Shown here: piece after piece, positions 49,259-61,370 of the stretch
Layout of the letters: the number at the start of each line of letters is the position of its first letter
How positions within the stretch are numbered: position 1 is the stretch's first letter
NCBI RefSeq assembly: GCF_026212465.1
Contig: NC_080061.1
Location: 18,179,906-18,243,905, forward strand
Direction of reading: 5' to 3'
Length of the DNA: 64,000 nt
DNA from: Amaranthus tricolor
Lineage: Eukaryota > Streptophyta > Magnoliopsida > Caryophyllales > Amaranthaceae
Made by a program: the position numbers and the translations under genes
Notes under the pieces: model-generated
Told to the model about the DNA's origin: nothing
The model's database searches: none
The model's input: only the letters and a program-made list of their open reading frames with translations

Positions 49259-50085
49259 TGTTGGTAAGTTTCCTTGTTTGTATTGAAGTTTCCTTGGACA
49301 TCCCAAGGAAATGTTTGAAATAAAAGTGGGTCCTAAGAGGTGGATTAAAAGAAGAGATGAAAAATTAATTTTGGCTTTGAGACAGAAAGAAAAGTTGATT
49401 TGGCTTATCCTGATAGTCGCAGGAAAGTCGACTTGCCTTTTAAGTGCTAGAAAGTTGCTCTGAGTCTGTTTAGTTTATTTTTTCCTTGCCTTGTTTTGTG
49501 GCTTCATCATAGGAATGTGGCTTGGGTTTTGAACTATAAATAACCTAAGCTCCCCTTACTTAGTGTTTGCTAATACTTTCTAATCCCTCTATCTCTTTAA
49601 TTATGATTTGTATATCATGCTTGTTCTTGATAATTTTATTGAACTTTGGTGTTATATGGTTGTTAGTATGGGTTTTAGAGGGATGTAGCTGGTGCACTCA
49701 AGTCAAGGTGGAGAATGTTGAAGTTATAGGTGCCTTGAGTCCCTAAGACTCATGTTTTGGCTTAAGGATATCACTAGGATATGTTTGGAACAAAAGTGAG
49801 TCTTAAAATGAGGTTTAAAGAGAGATGAAAAATCAGTTTTAGCTTTGAAATAGAAAGGAAAGTCGAGTTGGCTTTTCCTGATAGCTACAAAAAAGCCAAC
49901 TTGACTTTGAGTCTTGGAGAGTTACTCGAGTTTTTAGAGTTTGTTATTTCCTTCACCATTTTTTTGTGGCTTGATTATATGTACATGAATTGAGTTATGA
50001 ACTATAAATGATCCAAATTCATCTTAGTAAGTGTTTGCTAATATTTTCAAATCTCTATCTCTTTGTAATTATAATTCCTAATCTC
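49259..50085 (+). mobile_element. Candidate TRIM (miniature LTR retrotransposon, copia-type)
   Basis: Two direct repeats of about 360 bp, roughly 49259-49617 and 49716-50085, share blocks such as gagatgaaaaat, cctgatag and agtgtttgctaata over their length (perhaps 75% identical by eye). Only about 100 bp separates them. Just before the second repeat is caaggtggagaa|TGTTG, the form of a copia polypurine tract followed by an LTR start. A PBS after the first repeat is not clear and outer target duplications were not found. Confidence 0.5.
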
Positions 50086-51734
50086 TCCAACCCTTTTTTT
50101 TCTTCAAATGACAAACCACCATTGTAGACAATCTGATTTGTTTTCATCGATAAAAATGTAGGCTAACTATGGATGCAACCTAGATTGGGTGAACCACGTT
50201 AATTTTTTTATGCAGCTTTATTGTTGATTAATCTTACAATAGTAAGGTTAGTTCTTAATTTAAAGTTTCTGATCTTTATTTTTCCTCAATTAAACTAAAG
50301 GCTCTAATCATTGACTTTACGGTAAATTACATATTCTAAATCAATAAGGTCATCTTGCAATAAACAATTTGATTTAATAGGTAAACCATTAAGCCAAGAA
50401 GAATGAAAGGAAGATGAAAATGGAAAACAATTTGTTAATTGCTATATATGATTGTATCATCTCTATTGATACATTGCTACACTTCTAATCTACACATCCA
50501 ATTGATAACGAGCTTCATATTTCTCATCTGAATCACTAATTTATTTTCTTCCTTCATCTCACCTATATAGTAGCATTGTTTTTCTTTTACCTAGTTTTGT
50601 TCCATTTTTCTTCCACTACTCCATCAAAATTACTTGTCTTGCTGATTGTTGGTTATTCAGCAACTAACTAATACACTTTTTTGTCTTTAATTTTGGTACA
50701 TTACATAAATCGAAATAAGAGCTTTTAGAATGTAATGTATCAAATTCAAAGTAATAAAGAGAGTAATTCATATGAAACACATTTAAGAATCAAGAAAAAA
50801 TAAACATTCACAACAAGAACGGCAGTGCAATTAGATAGAAATCTATCAGTCGAATTGAATTTTTTTAACTTGAAATTGTCATATATCACAATACCATCCT
50901 ATCTAGAAAAAATAGTTCGATAAGGAAACCATGTTAGAAACAAGAATCAAGATGTTTCAGGTGTTATCCTGTTATTATACTACTAAAACGAATAAACACG
51001 AAGCTATTGCACATGATGACTGAAGCTTCCAATACGATAAGATTAACACTAATAAATATGAACGTTGTATTGCAGCAAACATAAAATCCCAAGAGATAGA
51101 AATAGTAGTATAAGAAATGAAAAGCTTATATGCACAACAAAAATTACTTGGGATAAAAAAGGAAAGAGACTTCCACTAATGCTCAATAAAAGACTAATCA
51201 CAGTTTAACTGATTAGGACCTCACAAATACTGATTTTGACACTTAAATTTGTATAATCGGTCAAAAGTGAACCTACCATCCATGGCTCGACTTATTGACT
51301 GATAATCCATAAAAGTAAGGGTTACTCTGTTCTGTGATGTCTACATTAGAACAATGGTATGCCTGTTGTCCTGAAGAAATGACCAAACCCCAAAACGTAA
51401 AGATAGTATGTATGAAAAACAAGCCACCAAAGAGTGGCGGGACTAGAGAGTACAGATTAAAGGGCATGAATAAAGTACACATAACCATAAATTTATGTAG
51501 TCATAGTCAGAGATAAAGCATAGTAGCACAATGCTTGTCTCTAAGGCAGCTACAAATGAATTAACAAATAACCCAAAACGTTTGCTCATCCAACATTCCT
51601 ATGTTCCACAAGGCCGACACAATCTGACTAATACACTTCAAAATTAAATTCCACACCGAAAAAAATATAAAAAAAATGGAGAAGAGGAAATTAAAGCTTC
51701 AACATTTACATCATGGTTAATTATTTACCTAATG
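50086..51734. other. No gene recognised
   Basis: It is AT-rich sequence with no ORF above background and no protein motif. The stretch adjoining the copia element (51200-51734) continues directly into 56264 onward when the element is removed. Confidence 0.4.
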
Positions 51735-51739
51735 ATACT

Positions 51740-51923
51740 GAAGATTTTAAGACAGAGAAAAACTAGGGTTTGTGAATTCTAATTTTTCATTACCACTTAG
51801 GGAGTAAATCATCCTTCATTATATACAACAATACTGATATCTATTCTTGGAAGCTAAATATTCTATACAGTAATTAAGGTAATAGAATAAACTAAATAAT
51901 ATAAATATATATACTTTCCCATA
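51740..51923 (-). repeat. 3' LTR of the copia element
   Basis: It is 184 bp, the same length as its partner, with clear identity except for one block near 51765-51795 (gggtttgtgaattctaattt against ggatttatttgaaggtaata). A TATA-like tatataat lies near 51819-51828 on the minus strand. Confidence 0.88.
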
Positions 51924-51954
51924 CTGCCCCTCAAGTTAGGTCGTGGGATCACCG

Positions 51955-52887
51955 ATGCCTAACTTGCATAAAGTGCTATTGAAGACCTCTGATGAAACAA
52001 CTTTTGTGAGAATGTCAGCAAGTTGATCTTTTGATCTTATTACTGATTCCCTTTAAGTATCTTAGGATCCTCAGAACTGCTGCCATGTGTTCCACTTGAG
52101 GTCGATGCATGAATTTACTTACAATCTCTACCGCGTAGGCGATATCTGGTCTCGTGTGAGATAAATAGATCAGTTTTCCGACCATTCTTCTATAACGATC
52201 TTGATCTGCCATTTCTGCCCCTTCAACAATTTGTAGACCATGATTAGCTACCATAGGAGTCTCTGCCGCTTTGCAGTCTAACATGTACTTTCTCTAATTA
52301 ATGAATATCCCCTTTCTTGATGTTAAAACTTCTATCCCAAGGAAGTATTTCAATTGCCCCAAATCCTTCATTTCAAACTCTTGGAATAATTTGCTCCTGA
52401 GTCGATCAATTTCCTTAGAATCGTTTCCAGTAATGACCATTTCATCAACATAGATCACAAGGCATGTAATTTGCTTTCCATTCTTTCTGAGAAATAAGGT
52501 GTGGTATGAGTTGCTCTGCCTGTAGCCAAACCTTTTCATTGCTGTAGTAAATCCCCCAAACCACGCCCTAGGAGATTGTTTCAAGCCATATAGTGCCTTT
52601 TTAAGTCTACACCCCTCTCCTTGGTTATATTCAACTGAGTATCCAGGTGGTGGTTTCATATAAACCTCTTCTTCAATCTCCCCATGTAAGAAGGCATTTT
52701 TTACATCAAACTGAAACAAAGGCCATTCTTTATTTACTGCTATAGAAAAGAGAACTCGAATAGTATCAATTTTAGCCACAGGTGAGAATGTTTCTGAATA
52801 GTCTACCCCATACGTCTGTGTGTATGCCTTTGCAACAAGCCTTGCTTTATACCTCTTGATGGTTCCATCAGCATGATACTTGACCAA
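51955..52887 (-). pseudogene. copia reverse transcriptase with deleted RNase H
   Basis: The RT core is clear: RYKARLVAKAYTQTYGVDY, FQFDVKNAFLHGEI, LKKALYGLKQSPRAW. The catalytic box reads YVDEM, so the second Asp of the usual YVDD is replaced by Glu, which should cripple the enzyme. A stop at 52294 precedes the rest ([24 protein letters not shown]). After RYLKG the frame jumps to the very end of RNase [10 protein letters not shown] and LCKLGIGDPTT are readable at 52030-51945. The RNase H body in between is missing, an internal deletion of roughly 100 or more residues. Confidence 0.85.
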
Positions 52888-52956
52888 GAAAACACATTTA
52901 CAACCAACCTTCTTCTTATTATCTGGTAATCTGCATCTTTCCCATGTCCCGTTTTT

Positions 52957-54114
52957 CTAGAGAGCCATGATCTCCTCATCCATAGCTTGCTTCCACTTCG
53001 GTTCACGGAGGGCTTCTTCGGTGCTTTTCGGAACAGTATTGGAATAGAGAGATGCATTGAAGGCACTAGCTATTTGTGATAGTCGTTCATCATCTTGTCT
53101 ACAAATAGGGTATCGGGACCTCTGGGATTCATACTCAGGATCATACCTTTTTAGAGGCATTCCTCTTGTACTTCGAGGAGGCAAATCATATTTCCTGGGA
53201 ATAACAACACTACTTGGCACAATATTATCAGTAGCAAAATCAATGAAAGGGGCAGGAGAACCTGGTGTTACCTCTTGTTCGGCCAGATGCTCAGGGACTA
53301 GAATAGTCTGAGGAGATGGTTCAGTAACAATGCCAGTGGTAATATCAGTGGTAGTGCCTACTTGTTCTTTGGGATCTCGACTGTCTGCCAAGGGATGAAT
53401 TAACCAGCTAAGATCCTCACTCACACTCTCCTCCTGAGATTGCGGCTGGATATAGTAGGAAGAGTGTTCAAAGAAGTCACAATCTATGGTCGTATAGAGT
53501 TTGTTATGGACGGGATCATAACAACGATAGCCCTTCTGAGTAGTGCCATACCCAAGAAACACACATTTGACTGCCCGTGGTTCAAATTTGGTTCGTACCC
53601 TAGAGGAAAGGTGGACATATACAACACACCCAAATATGCGAGGAGGAAGAGAATGAAAGGAAGGAATAGGAGTAAAGGTATTGAGGGTGGCAAGAGGAGT
53701 CTGAAAATTGAGGATTTTAGTGGGAAGACAGTTTGTAAGATAGGTGGTAGTAGCAATAGCCTCGGGCCAAAACCAGATAGGTATATGAGTCTCAAACATG
53801 AGAGCCCGGGCGATTTCAAGAAGGGTACGGTTTTTGCGTTCAGCAACCCCATTTTGTTGTGGAGTGTCTGGGCAAGAAGTTTGATGAACAAGACCATGAT
53901 CAAGAAAGAATTGTTTCATTGCAACAGAGATGTATTCACCACCATTATCTGAGCGAAGAATTTTAGGTTTTGCATGGAATTGAGTAAGAATCATGTTATA
54001 GTATGTTACAAAGACATCAAAGACTTCAGATTTGTGTTTCAAAAAATAAACCCAGCACATTCGAGAACAATCATCAACAAATAACACAAAATATGTAAAA
54101 CCATGAGAGTCCAT
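52957..54114 (-). pseudogene. copia integrase core
   Basis: This 385-residue frame carries the integrase core: FVLFVDDCSRMCWVYFLKHK, LRSDNGGEY (catalytic Asp), QQNGVAERKNR (catalytic Glu), then the copia GKAP-side motifs (RIFGCVVYVH, CVFLGYGTTQKGYRCYDP) and the linker toward RT (REPKWKQAMDEEI). A stop near 52957 separates it from RT. The upstream HHCC zinc part (54115-54250) is broken by stops. Confidence 0.85.
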
Positions 54115-54249
54115 ATGTGGGGCTGGTCCCCATACATCAGAATGTATAATATCAAATGGGTTTGGAGCACGAGTATTACTAGGAAATAGGAATGTTTATT
54201 ACTCTTAGCCAATACACAAGTTTAACAGTCTAGGGATGTAGTACAATTA

Positions 54250-56022
54250 TTAAGAGAAGGAAAAAGTCGTTTTAGATACCCTAAGGACGGATGACCTAAA
54301 CGATGATGCCAAGTCCACAATTGGTGAGCAGGAGATCCATGAGCAAGCATTGCACCATTGAATCACCTCATCGACATAGTATAGCCCACCTCGTTCAGTA
54401 CCACCCCTAATGATCGTCCCGATCTGAGCATCCTGAACAATACAATTTTCAGAGGTTAGAAGCACAGTACAGTTTAATTCCTTGGTTAACTGACTAACCG
54501 ATAGTAATTTATGAGATAAATTGGGAATTAGCAAACAATTTTTAAGATGAAGACAAGGAGAGATATTAACTGGTCCAGCTTGGTCAACTGGTACATATTC
54601 CCCATTAGCAGTTTGGATTTGGGTTCGGTTAGAGGGATAGGTGGATAAAAAATCACGGGGATCAAAGGTCATTGTATCAGTTGCCCCGCAGTCAAATATC
54701 CATTGAGAGTTACGTTCATGGGTAAGAAGGCTTGTAGAAATTTTGTGATGTGGGCCAGAACAAGTTGTGGGCTTTGTGTTTGGGTTTGGGCTTATGGGTT
54801 GTGGAGGAGGGTTTAGGGTTTTGGGATTATAAATAGGTGGGTTTGAGGGAGTAAGGGTATCCCCTTCCCCAATTCTGACGGCTAGAGTTTCTCTCTCTTT
54901 CCTCCTCTGTTTCTCGCCATTATTGTCCATCTCTTTTGTGGTTACTGTTTCTCCTTCCCCCTTGCACCAGTCACTTCTTTTACCTGACTTCCTCCATGAT
55001 GTACCTGTTTGATCGGCAGTGGTTAGGTGAACCTTGCCGCAGGTCCGGCTTGCCGGTGCCTTGGTGGCGGCTCTCCGTTTCTTTAGATCGTCCCACCTCT
55101 CGGAGTACCCCACAAGCTTGAAGCATCCTTCCTTTGTATGCCTTAAACCACCACAGTGAGTACATCGGAGTTTTCTTCGGTCCTCCTCTTCACAGCTTTT
55201 CTGGAAGGTTTTGTTTCTCGTGGCTAAGCCCGATCCAAACTTAAAGGGACTTGTTCCCAGTGATGAGACGACGTTCATATTCCTCCGGCATGCTATTTCC
55301 CGTCTGATTGTAGCATAGGCCGTCTCCACCGTTGGTAAGGGTGCACTGTTGAGAATGTATCTATTAGTAAAGTCTAGACTGTCATTAATCCCAGTAAGGA
55401 ATTGGTAAAGTCTCTGTCTCTATATGTATCTATTGAATTCTGATATGTCCTTTGAGCATGTCATTGGGTTCGGCATTCTCCGGTCGATTTCTTTCCATAG
55501 TATGTTAAGTTTACCGTAGTAAACTTCTATGGTGTCATTATCTTGTTTCAACGTCGCTGCCTTTGAACTGAGGTCAAAAATTTGAAGTTCATCCCTTCCA
55601 CATCCCAAAAGGCTTTCGATTCCTAGCCATAGACTATGTGTAGTCGTATATAGACTATGTGCAGTCGTATAGTCTAGGAATTGATTGACGATCTCTCCAT
55701 CTATATTCTCAATTATCTACGCTATGACCATGGCATCTCTTTGTTCCCACTGAACGTAATTGGGGTCTGATGGTGGTGGAGGAGCGGCAGTGATGTGGCT
55801 GAGTCGCCCTCAACCTCTAATGGCTACGTGCATTAATTTGCACCATTTTGTGTAATTGTGATATGTGAGTTTCTTTGAAATTTTGATATAGGTTGGGTTT
55901 TCTATTTGATTGTTTGTTTTGTTGAGTTTCTGAAACATCTGAAACATTTGTTCCAACTGTTCCATGGACATTAGGGTTTTCTGTGTTTGATCTTCTGGAA
56001 AATCGGCCATTTGCAGGTAAGA
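54250..56022 (-). pseudogene. copia gag and protease, several breaks
   Basis: The start is near 56010 (MADFPEDQTQKT), followed by a UBN2-type gag with KISKKLTYHNYTKWCKLM. The frame then passes stops and shifts (55810-55420). A gag zinc knuckle CTHCGGLRHTKEGC (C-x2-C-x4-H-x4-C pattern) lies near 55150 and the protease site WIFDCGATDTM near 54690. In the protease, the active-site motif usual for copia (DSGA) reads DCGA. Breaks at both ends of the protease frame make the gene inactive. Confidence 0.8.
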
Positions 56023-56062
56023 TACGGTAGATGATGAGACCTTTTCGGATCTAAACCCTAAG

Positions 56063-56074
56063 GCTCTGATACCA
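56063..56074 (-). other. Primer binding site of the copia element
   Basis: TGGTATCAGAGC on the minus strand, directly after the LTR end TCTTCA, matches the 3' end of plant initiator tRNA-Met. Confidence 0.92.
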
Positions 56075-56258
56075 TGAAGATTTTAAGACAGAGAAAAACT
56101 AGGATTTATTTGAAGGTAATAGAATAAATCACTTAGGGAGTAAATCACCCTTCATTATATACAAGAATACTGATATCTATTCTAGGAAGCTAAATATTCT
56201 ATACACTAATTAAGGTAATATAATAAATTAAATAAATAAATATATATACTTTCCCGTA
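56075..56258 (-). repeat. 5' LTR of the copia element
   Basis: It is the partner of 51740-51923. Its outer end reads TACGGG in transcription sense and is followed by the target duplication gatac at 56259-56263. Confidence 0.88.
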
Positions 56259-56263
56259 GATAC

Positions 56264-57499
56264 CATCTCAAGAAACTTATATTTGAAGGCCAAAACAGAA
56301 GAGAGTACATAACATATTGAGACTTTGAGTGAACATGAGGGACAAAGTAAATTACTAGTAGCTGTCACCCATCAACTGCAGACTCCAATATTAATTGCCA
56401 TTATCACCTACTCATACCGGCCTTCACTTAACTGGCAGCACCACCTTTTGGGAAAGAGAATACTGATTCAAAGCTAGATTAACTAAAAAAAATAGTAGTT
56501 TCTATTATTACATTTGGAACGAAACCATAAAACAATATATAATTTACTTTTAAAATTCTACCTTTAGGTGATTTTCTTCTAAAAATCTCACATTTCGTTT
56601 ATTTTTTAAAAATCCAGCCTTTGCTATTGATTTCCTTTTAAAGATCTAAATGACCTGCTACCAGTTGGATAAGTACTAAATTGAACTGAGCTCATAAGTG
56701 CGAAATTGGCTACTCAACTGACAAAAAGCAAAATCTAGTTGATACGATACGTTAAATCATTTAAATCAAGGTTTCTTCTTGCACAAATACGTGGGAATAT
56801 AAGAAGAACTATAATTGTATTAGGTTTTTGCTAAGGAATTGGCAAAATACAAAAAAAATAAAAAGAAAATCATAAGTCCTCAACAACATTAAACCATCAG
56901 TCATTAAAAATGGTGGATAAAATCAAAACCTTTAATCTATTCTCTCTCCCTCTTCAAAAAAATGAAAAGAAATGCCAAAAACATCCGACTTCTAAATCCG
57001 CCAAGGAGTAAATTTTCACGGAACGATTTAACGAAATTTGGGTAACGGATTGTTGTATTTTTCAATCAACAAAGCATAACCCACAAAATACAACCTAAAG
57101 TTAATAAAAAAAACCCTAACTCTCCAAGAAGTATCTAAAAAGGAAAACTAAATATTAGAAAACAATATGATTTTTTGGTTTTAGTGCAAATAAATGTAAA
57201 TTTGAGCTAGACAGGACTCCATTAGTGAATCACACAATGAAACTGAAAAAAGGAGTTAAATGTAAGGTAAGGAAAGAAAAAGAGTAGATAGACAGAAGAA
57301 AAAGTACCATGTGGAAAGAACTACAAAATGAATACGCAAGAAAAGTGAAAATCCCACACTGGAAGGAAAACCAAGGTAAGGGGGCAACCCTAGTTAAAAA
57401 GAAAAACGAAAACTATTCTCGTAATTTCTAGTACTCTTCGATCCCGCTTGATGGTACCATCTCATTTAAGAGTTTGTGATTTTCTATTGTTGCTTTTTT
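56264..57499. other. No gene recognised
   Basis: It is AT-rich, with scattered purine-rich stretches (57240-57330) and no ORF or splice pattern that I can support. Confidence 0.4.
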
Positions 57500-58030
57500 T
57501 AATTAGGGATGACAATGGATCAGATCTTGACCAGATTCACGTGGACCAAGATCTAGATCCGTTTTCATGGTCAAGACCTAGATCTTGACACCGATCCGCG
57601 GGTCTAAATTTTCAGGACTCACATCTGGATCTGTGAAACTTGCTAAACTAGTACTAAATTAGGGTCCAAAATGGGTCTAACTTGCTTATCCAGTACTAGA
57701 TCTAGAATCACGCAAAGGAGCAACTGTTTCAAGAATAGAGGGGATGGGGAATGGGGATATATGGGTGTTTTGGAAGGGAATCATATTAGGGAAGGGTTTT
57801 AAGTAGGCAGGCAGCAGCTGGGCTATGGGTATACTATGCATTGCATAACCCAGTAATATTTAGGGTTTTTTAAAAAAGAAAACGGGTCTTCTGACCCACG
57901 GGTCCAGGCATTTTTTTTCGATTCGGACCCGGACCCGTGAAATACAAATGGATCCAAATCCGATCTAGATCCGACGGGTTTAATTGTTTAGAACCTAGAC
58001 CCGTGAAATACAATTGTTGATTATATTTAC
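57500..58030. repeat. GATCC/GACCCG-rich repeat, possible hAT-type remnant
   Basis: The stretch opens with attagggatgacaatggatc, a form seen at hAT-like ends, and has dense gatctagatcc, gacccg and cgggtc motifs at both sides (57510-57600 and 57890-58010). No inverted partner end or target duplication was found. Confidence 0.35.
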
Positions 58031-58129
58031 AGCGCGTTTCATATGCGGCCATGCCAATATTAGGATGTCGCATATAGGATCACATATGCATTTTCATGAT
58101 CATTTACATTCATAAATGTAATACTGCAT

Positions 58130-58690
58130 AATTTTCATGTGATGATCACATACTACTTAAAATCATTCATATGTAGCTAAATATCCATCACATATAGCTT
58201 AAAACTGAACATGTACAGTTTATAAATTTATCATAACTAAAATTTAAAATTTGTAAGACTAACAGATAAAAAGTGATCACATACATTATAAAACGAGTCA
58301 TATATAGCTTAAAAGTTAAAACAGATAACGTCATGGTTCTTAGTAATCACACACAGCTTAAAAATTGATCACATTAAAACCAATTATATACACCTTAAAA
58401 ACAATCATATATAGCTTAAAATTAATCTCATAAAGCTTAAAATTAATCACATAGTGTTTATTATTGACCTCTTCCATGCTTCGTTAATCAAATGAGAACA
58501 ATAATCTTAGTGGAAAAATTATATAGTAATAATGATCACTTACACTTTAATAATGATCACGTATGCCTAAAGAATGTACACATAGATGATTAAATAAAAC
58601 ATATAGTGTAAACCGATATCTAAAAATCCAATCGCATATAGCTTAAAACCAATTAGATATATATTAACACCAGTCATTTACAGCTTTAAA
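58130..58690. repeat. Degenerate short repeat, consensus near atcacatatagcttaaaa
   Basis: The motif catatagcttaaaa or close variants recurs more than ten times (for example near 58188, 58308, 58350, 58408, 58430, 58636), irregularly spaced and often about 20-30 bp apart. It looks like an old, drifting minisatellite or the subterminal part of an unknown element. The border sequence at 58030-58080 (catatgcggcc...gtcgcatatagg) may belong to it. Confidence 0.55.
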
Positions 58691-59794
58691 TGCTTAGGGT
58701 TCTCTTGTTGGACTCATCCTATTAATAGGGAGGCCCTAAATAAGAATTTGTGTTAAAATTTAATAAGTCAACCATTTGATGATATATTTGATAATATTAT
58801 ATTAAAAAGCTACTCATATTAGTTTTTCATTTGGAAAATTTGATTTTAAAGATACGTGCATTCAGTATTCTAATTTTAAAAGTTCTATATTTGATGTATC
58901 ATATAAGATGTCAACTTTGTGTCGCTTTGACTTCTAAAGGTTTTCAGGTAAATCTCTACCTACAATATCTAGTTTAAATTGAACAAAATTAAAAGAAAAA
59001 TAATATAGAATAAATTCCCCAATTTTTAAAGTGTTTGTAACATGAATCTATAATTTCTTAAGTCATTCCAAGTTCATCAACAATGATATCCTCACAACAG
59101 AAATCTGGTGCTTACTCAAATTAGCAAAGTTCATGCTGCAACTATAAAGTGTATCGATTGAATGCCAAACTTCTTATGGTTAGGAGGGGTCTATACATTG
59201 GAGATAAGTTTGATTTTTGTCCCAATTCACCTGTATATTCATGAAATTTGATTGTTAATCATTTTTATACCTGATTTTATTTGTGTTTTATTTGAAGGAT
59301 GATGATTATTCCTTTATTAAATCGAAAGAATTTTATTTTTCTAAAGGAAGAAGAATTTCAATTGAAGTTGAACTAGAGTATAAGATGGATAAAATCCACT
59401 GAAGAAACATGAATACAAGTCTAAACTTGAATTGATGAGAGCATGAGGTACAGTGAAGAGCATGTTTTTCTTTCTGCTTCTTTCTTAGGCGATGTTTGCC
59501 ATTTTCATTGCCCTTTTAAAATAGAAAATTATGCTAATGTAATGGAGATGCTAATGTTGTTTTTTGTAAAATTGTAAATGTTAACATAATGTTATGTAAC
59601 CATGGATGCTAATGTAAGCAGTTATTTCAATGAAATTTTAATGTCATTGATTTAATATTAACTTCATTGCAAAATGATATTGTTATCTGATGTTCCGAAA
59701 TAAACCATTCTTAACTAACATACATGTATTTGATAACATTCCAAAACACCATTTTTAACTAAGAAAATTTAACATCATGGAGAAAAATGTCTTT
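58691..59794. other. No gene recognised
   Basis: AT-rich spacer. No ORF, repeat border or intron pattern was found. Confidence 0.4.
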
Positions 59795-61370
59795 TGATGT
59801 GTTCGTTTTAGAGCACGTTTCCACCCTTCTATGGTGTCGAGTCTTGTTATTTTACATTTTCTTAATACATATTCTGCTCGATCTTACCTTGTTCTTATCT
59901 CCGAGGTGTTTAAAGATCATTTCATTTATTTTTGGAGATTTCGAGATCAAGTGCGTGAGTCCGAGACTTAGACACCATTATCGAAGATGAGACACTCGTA
60001 CTAAGGCTTTCCCAAGCATTCCAGTTATCCCCAAGGGCCCCGCCAAGTCCAAAGGTCTTCTGTTGCTTCGAAGACACACATTGCGAAGGATTGAAGCTGA
60101 CTCGGGTGAATAGACCCCTCATTTGGTGGAATGGGTTCATGTTCCACTCAATAGAAAGCTTCGAAATGCACTGGAAATGGCGAATGAGCACTCGTTCGGT
60201 CGAATGGGGCTCATTCGGGCGAATGGAGTAACACTTCATGCGAATGGATTGTTAGATGCCAAGACACATGCCTAGACTTACTGTAAACCCCGAACCAAGA
60301 CCATTCGGGCGAATGCCATAACCATTCGGTCGAATGGGACCTAATTTCTGCACTGTTTTGTTTCTTCACAAGCCGTACTTCGTGGATTATTTAGGGCTTT
60401 TGTTTCCCTTAGTCCCTAGGCTATATATATACCCCTCTTTTTTGAATGTAATGTTTATGCCTACTTTGAGAGCTTCTTGCCTCAACTTAGAACATCATTT
60501 TACTTGCTTTCTATTTACATTTCTTTCCCTAGTTTAGATTTCACAGCTTTCCTTTATTGCTTTCATTTACATTCAAGCATTGTATTTTGAATTCCTTTTG
60601 TTTTGTCTTTCAAGCTTTTGGTTTATGTAAGTTTATTTCATCTTTATTGCTTTTTTGCTTTTCAATATTGCCATTTAATGCTTTCATTTATTGTTGCTTG
60701 ATTTCATTGCTTCTTTATTGCTCTTACTTCATTTATTGCTTTGTAGAGTAGTTACTAGTTTCATTTATTGCTTTACATCTTGTTTCCTTGTTATTTTCAT
60801 TCAAGTTCTCCATGTCTTTATTAATGCTCTCGTTTATTGCTTTCCCTTTTGTCATCTCTAGTATGTGTGAGTAGTTTCTTTTGGGGTTTTGGTTTGTGAA
60901 ACCCTAGGTTTGGGGCTTATTCTTCATGTGTTAGGTTAGAGTTGAGGTTGTTGATTGATTGATTGATTGATATTCGATTCGAATCTTGTCCTGCCACTCT
61001 TTAAGAGACATAGGGTGATTATAGGTCATTCGTGTGATTTATAAGGTCATAAACTTTCTCTTATTATCTAGAGTGTCTCGATTGATCGTCGTTCGGTCTC
61101 CTCTGACCTAACTTCCTATGAGTTCATAGAGACCGACCTAGGGTGGATCCCTACCATCCCCGTTTGTCTTTTATCGTTTATCACCACTTTCATATTTGCT
61201 TTGTTATTGCTTTTAGTAGTCTAGTTCATACACCCTATCACCCTTTAACCTCCCTACATCAAGTCCCTTGTCTTCCTGGTCTTGTCGTCGTGGTTTGATC
61301 CCCGACTTACCGCTACGCTATCTGTAGTTGTATTAGGGTGTTGTAAATATTGTTTGACTCGGGTTTAGCA
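59795..61370 (+). repeat. LTR copy C (1576 bp), same family as copies A and B, opposite strand
   Basis: It begins TGATGTGTTCG, matching the start of copy A (TGATGTGCTT), and ends gggtttagca, matching its end. Shared landmarks run in order: the ttaccttgttctta block, a region of cattcggtcgaatg palindromes (60190-60340), a long tttattgctt-rich centre, gtgagtagtttctt, the tgacctaactt block and tttgatccccgacttacc. No PBS follows at 61371, and flanks (tcttt and ttaac) do not match, so it is a solo or broken LTR. Confidence 0.6.

Larger units (their letters stand above)
51740..56258 (-). mobile_element. Ty1/copia retrotransposon, defective
   Basis: LTRs of 184 bp at 51740-51923 and 56075-56258 are flanked by the 5-bp duplication gatac (51735-51739, 56259-56263). 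The PBS TGGTATCAGAGC (initiator tRNA-Met type) lies directly inside the right LTR (56074-56063), and the polypurine tract TTGAGGGGCAG adjoins the left one. In transcription sense the LTR starts TATGGG/TACGGG and ends TCTTCA, that is TA...CA instead of TG...CA. The order gag, protease, integrase, RT is that of copia. Coding parts are broken and most of RNase H is deleted. Confidence 0.92.
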
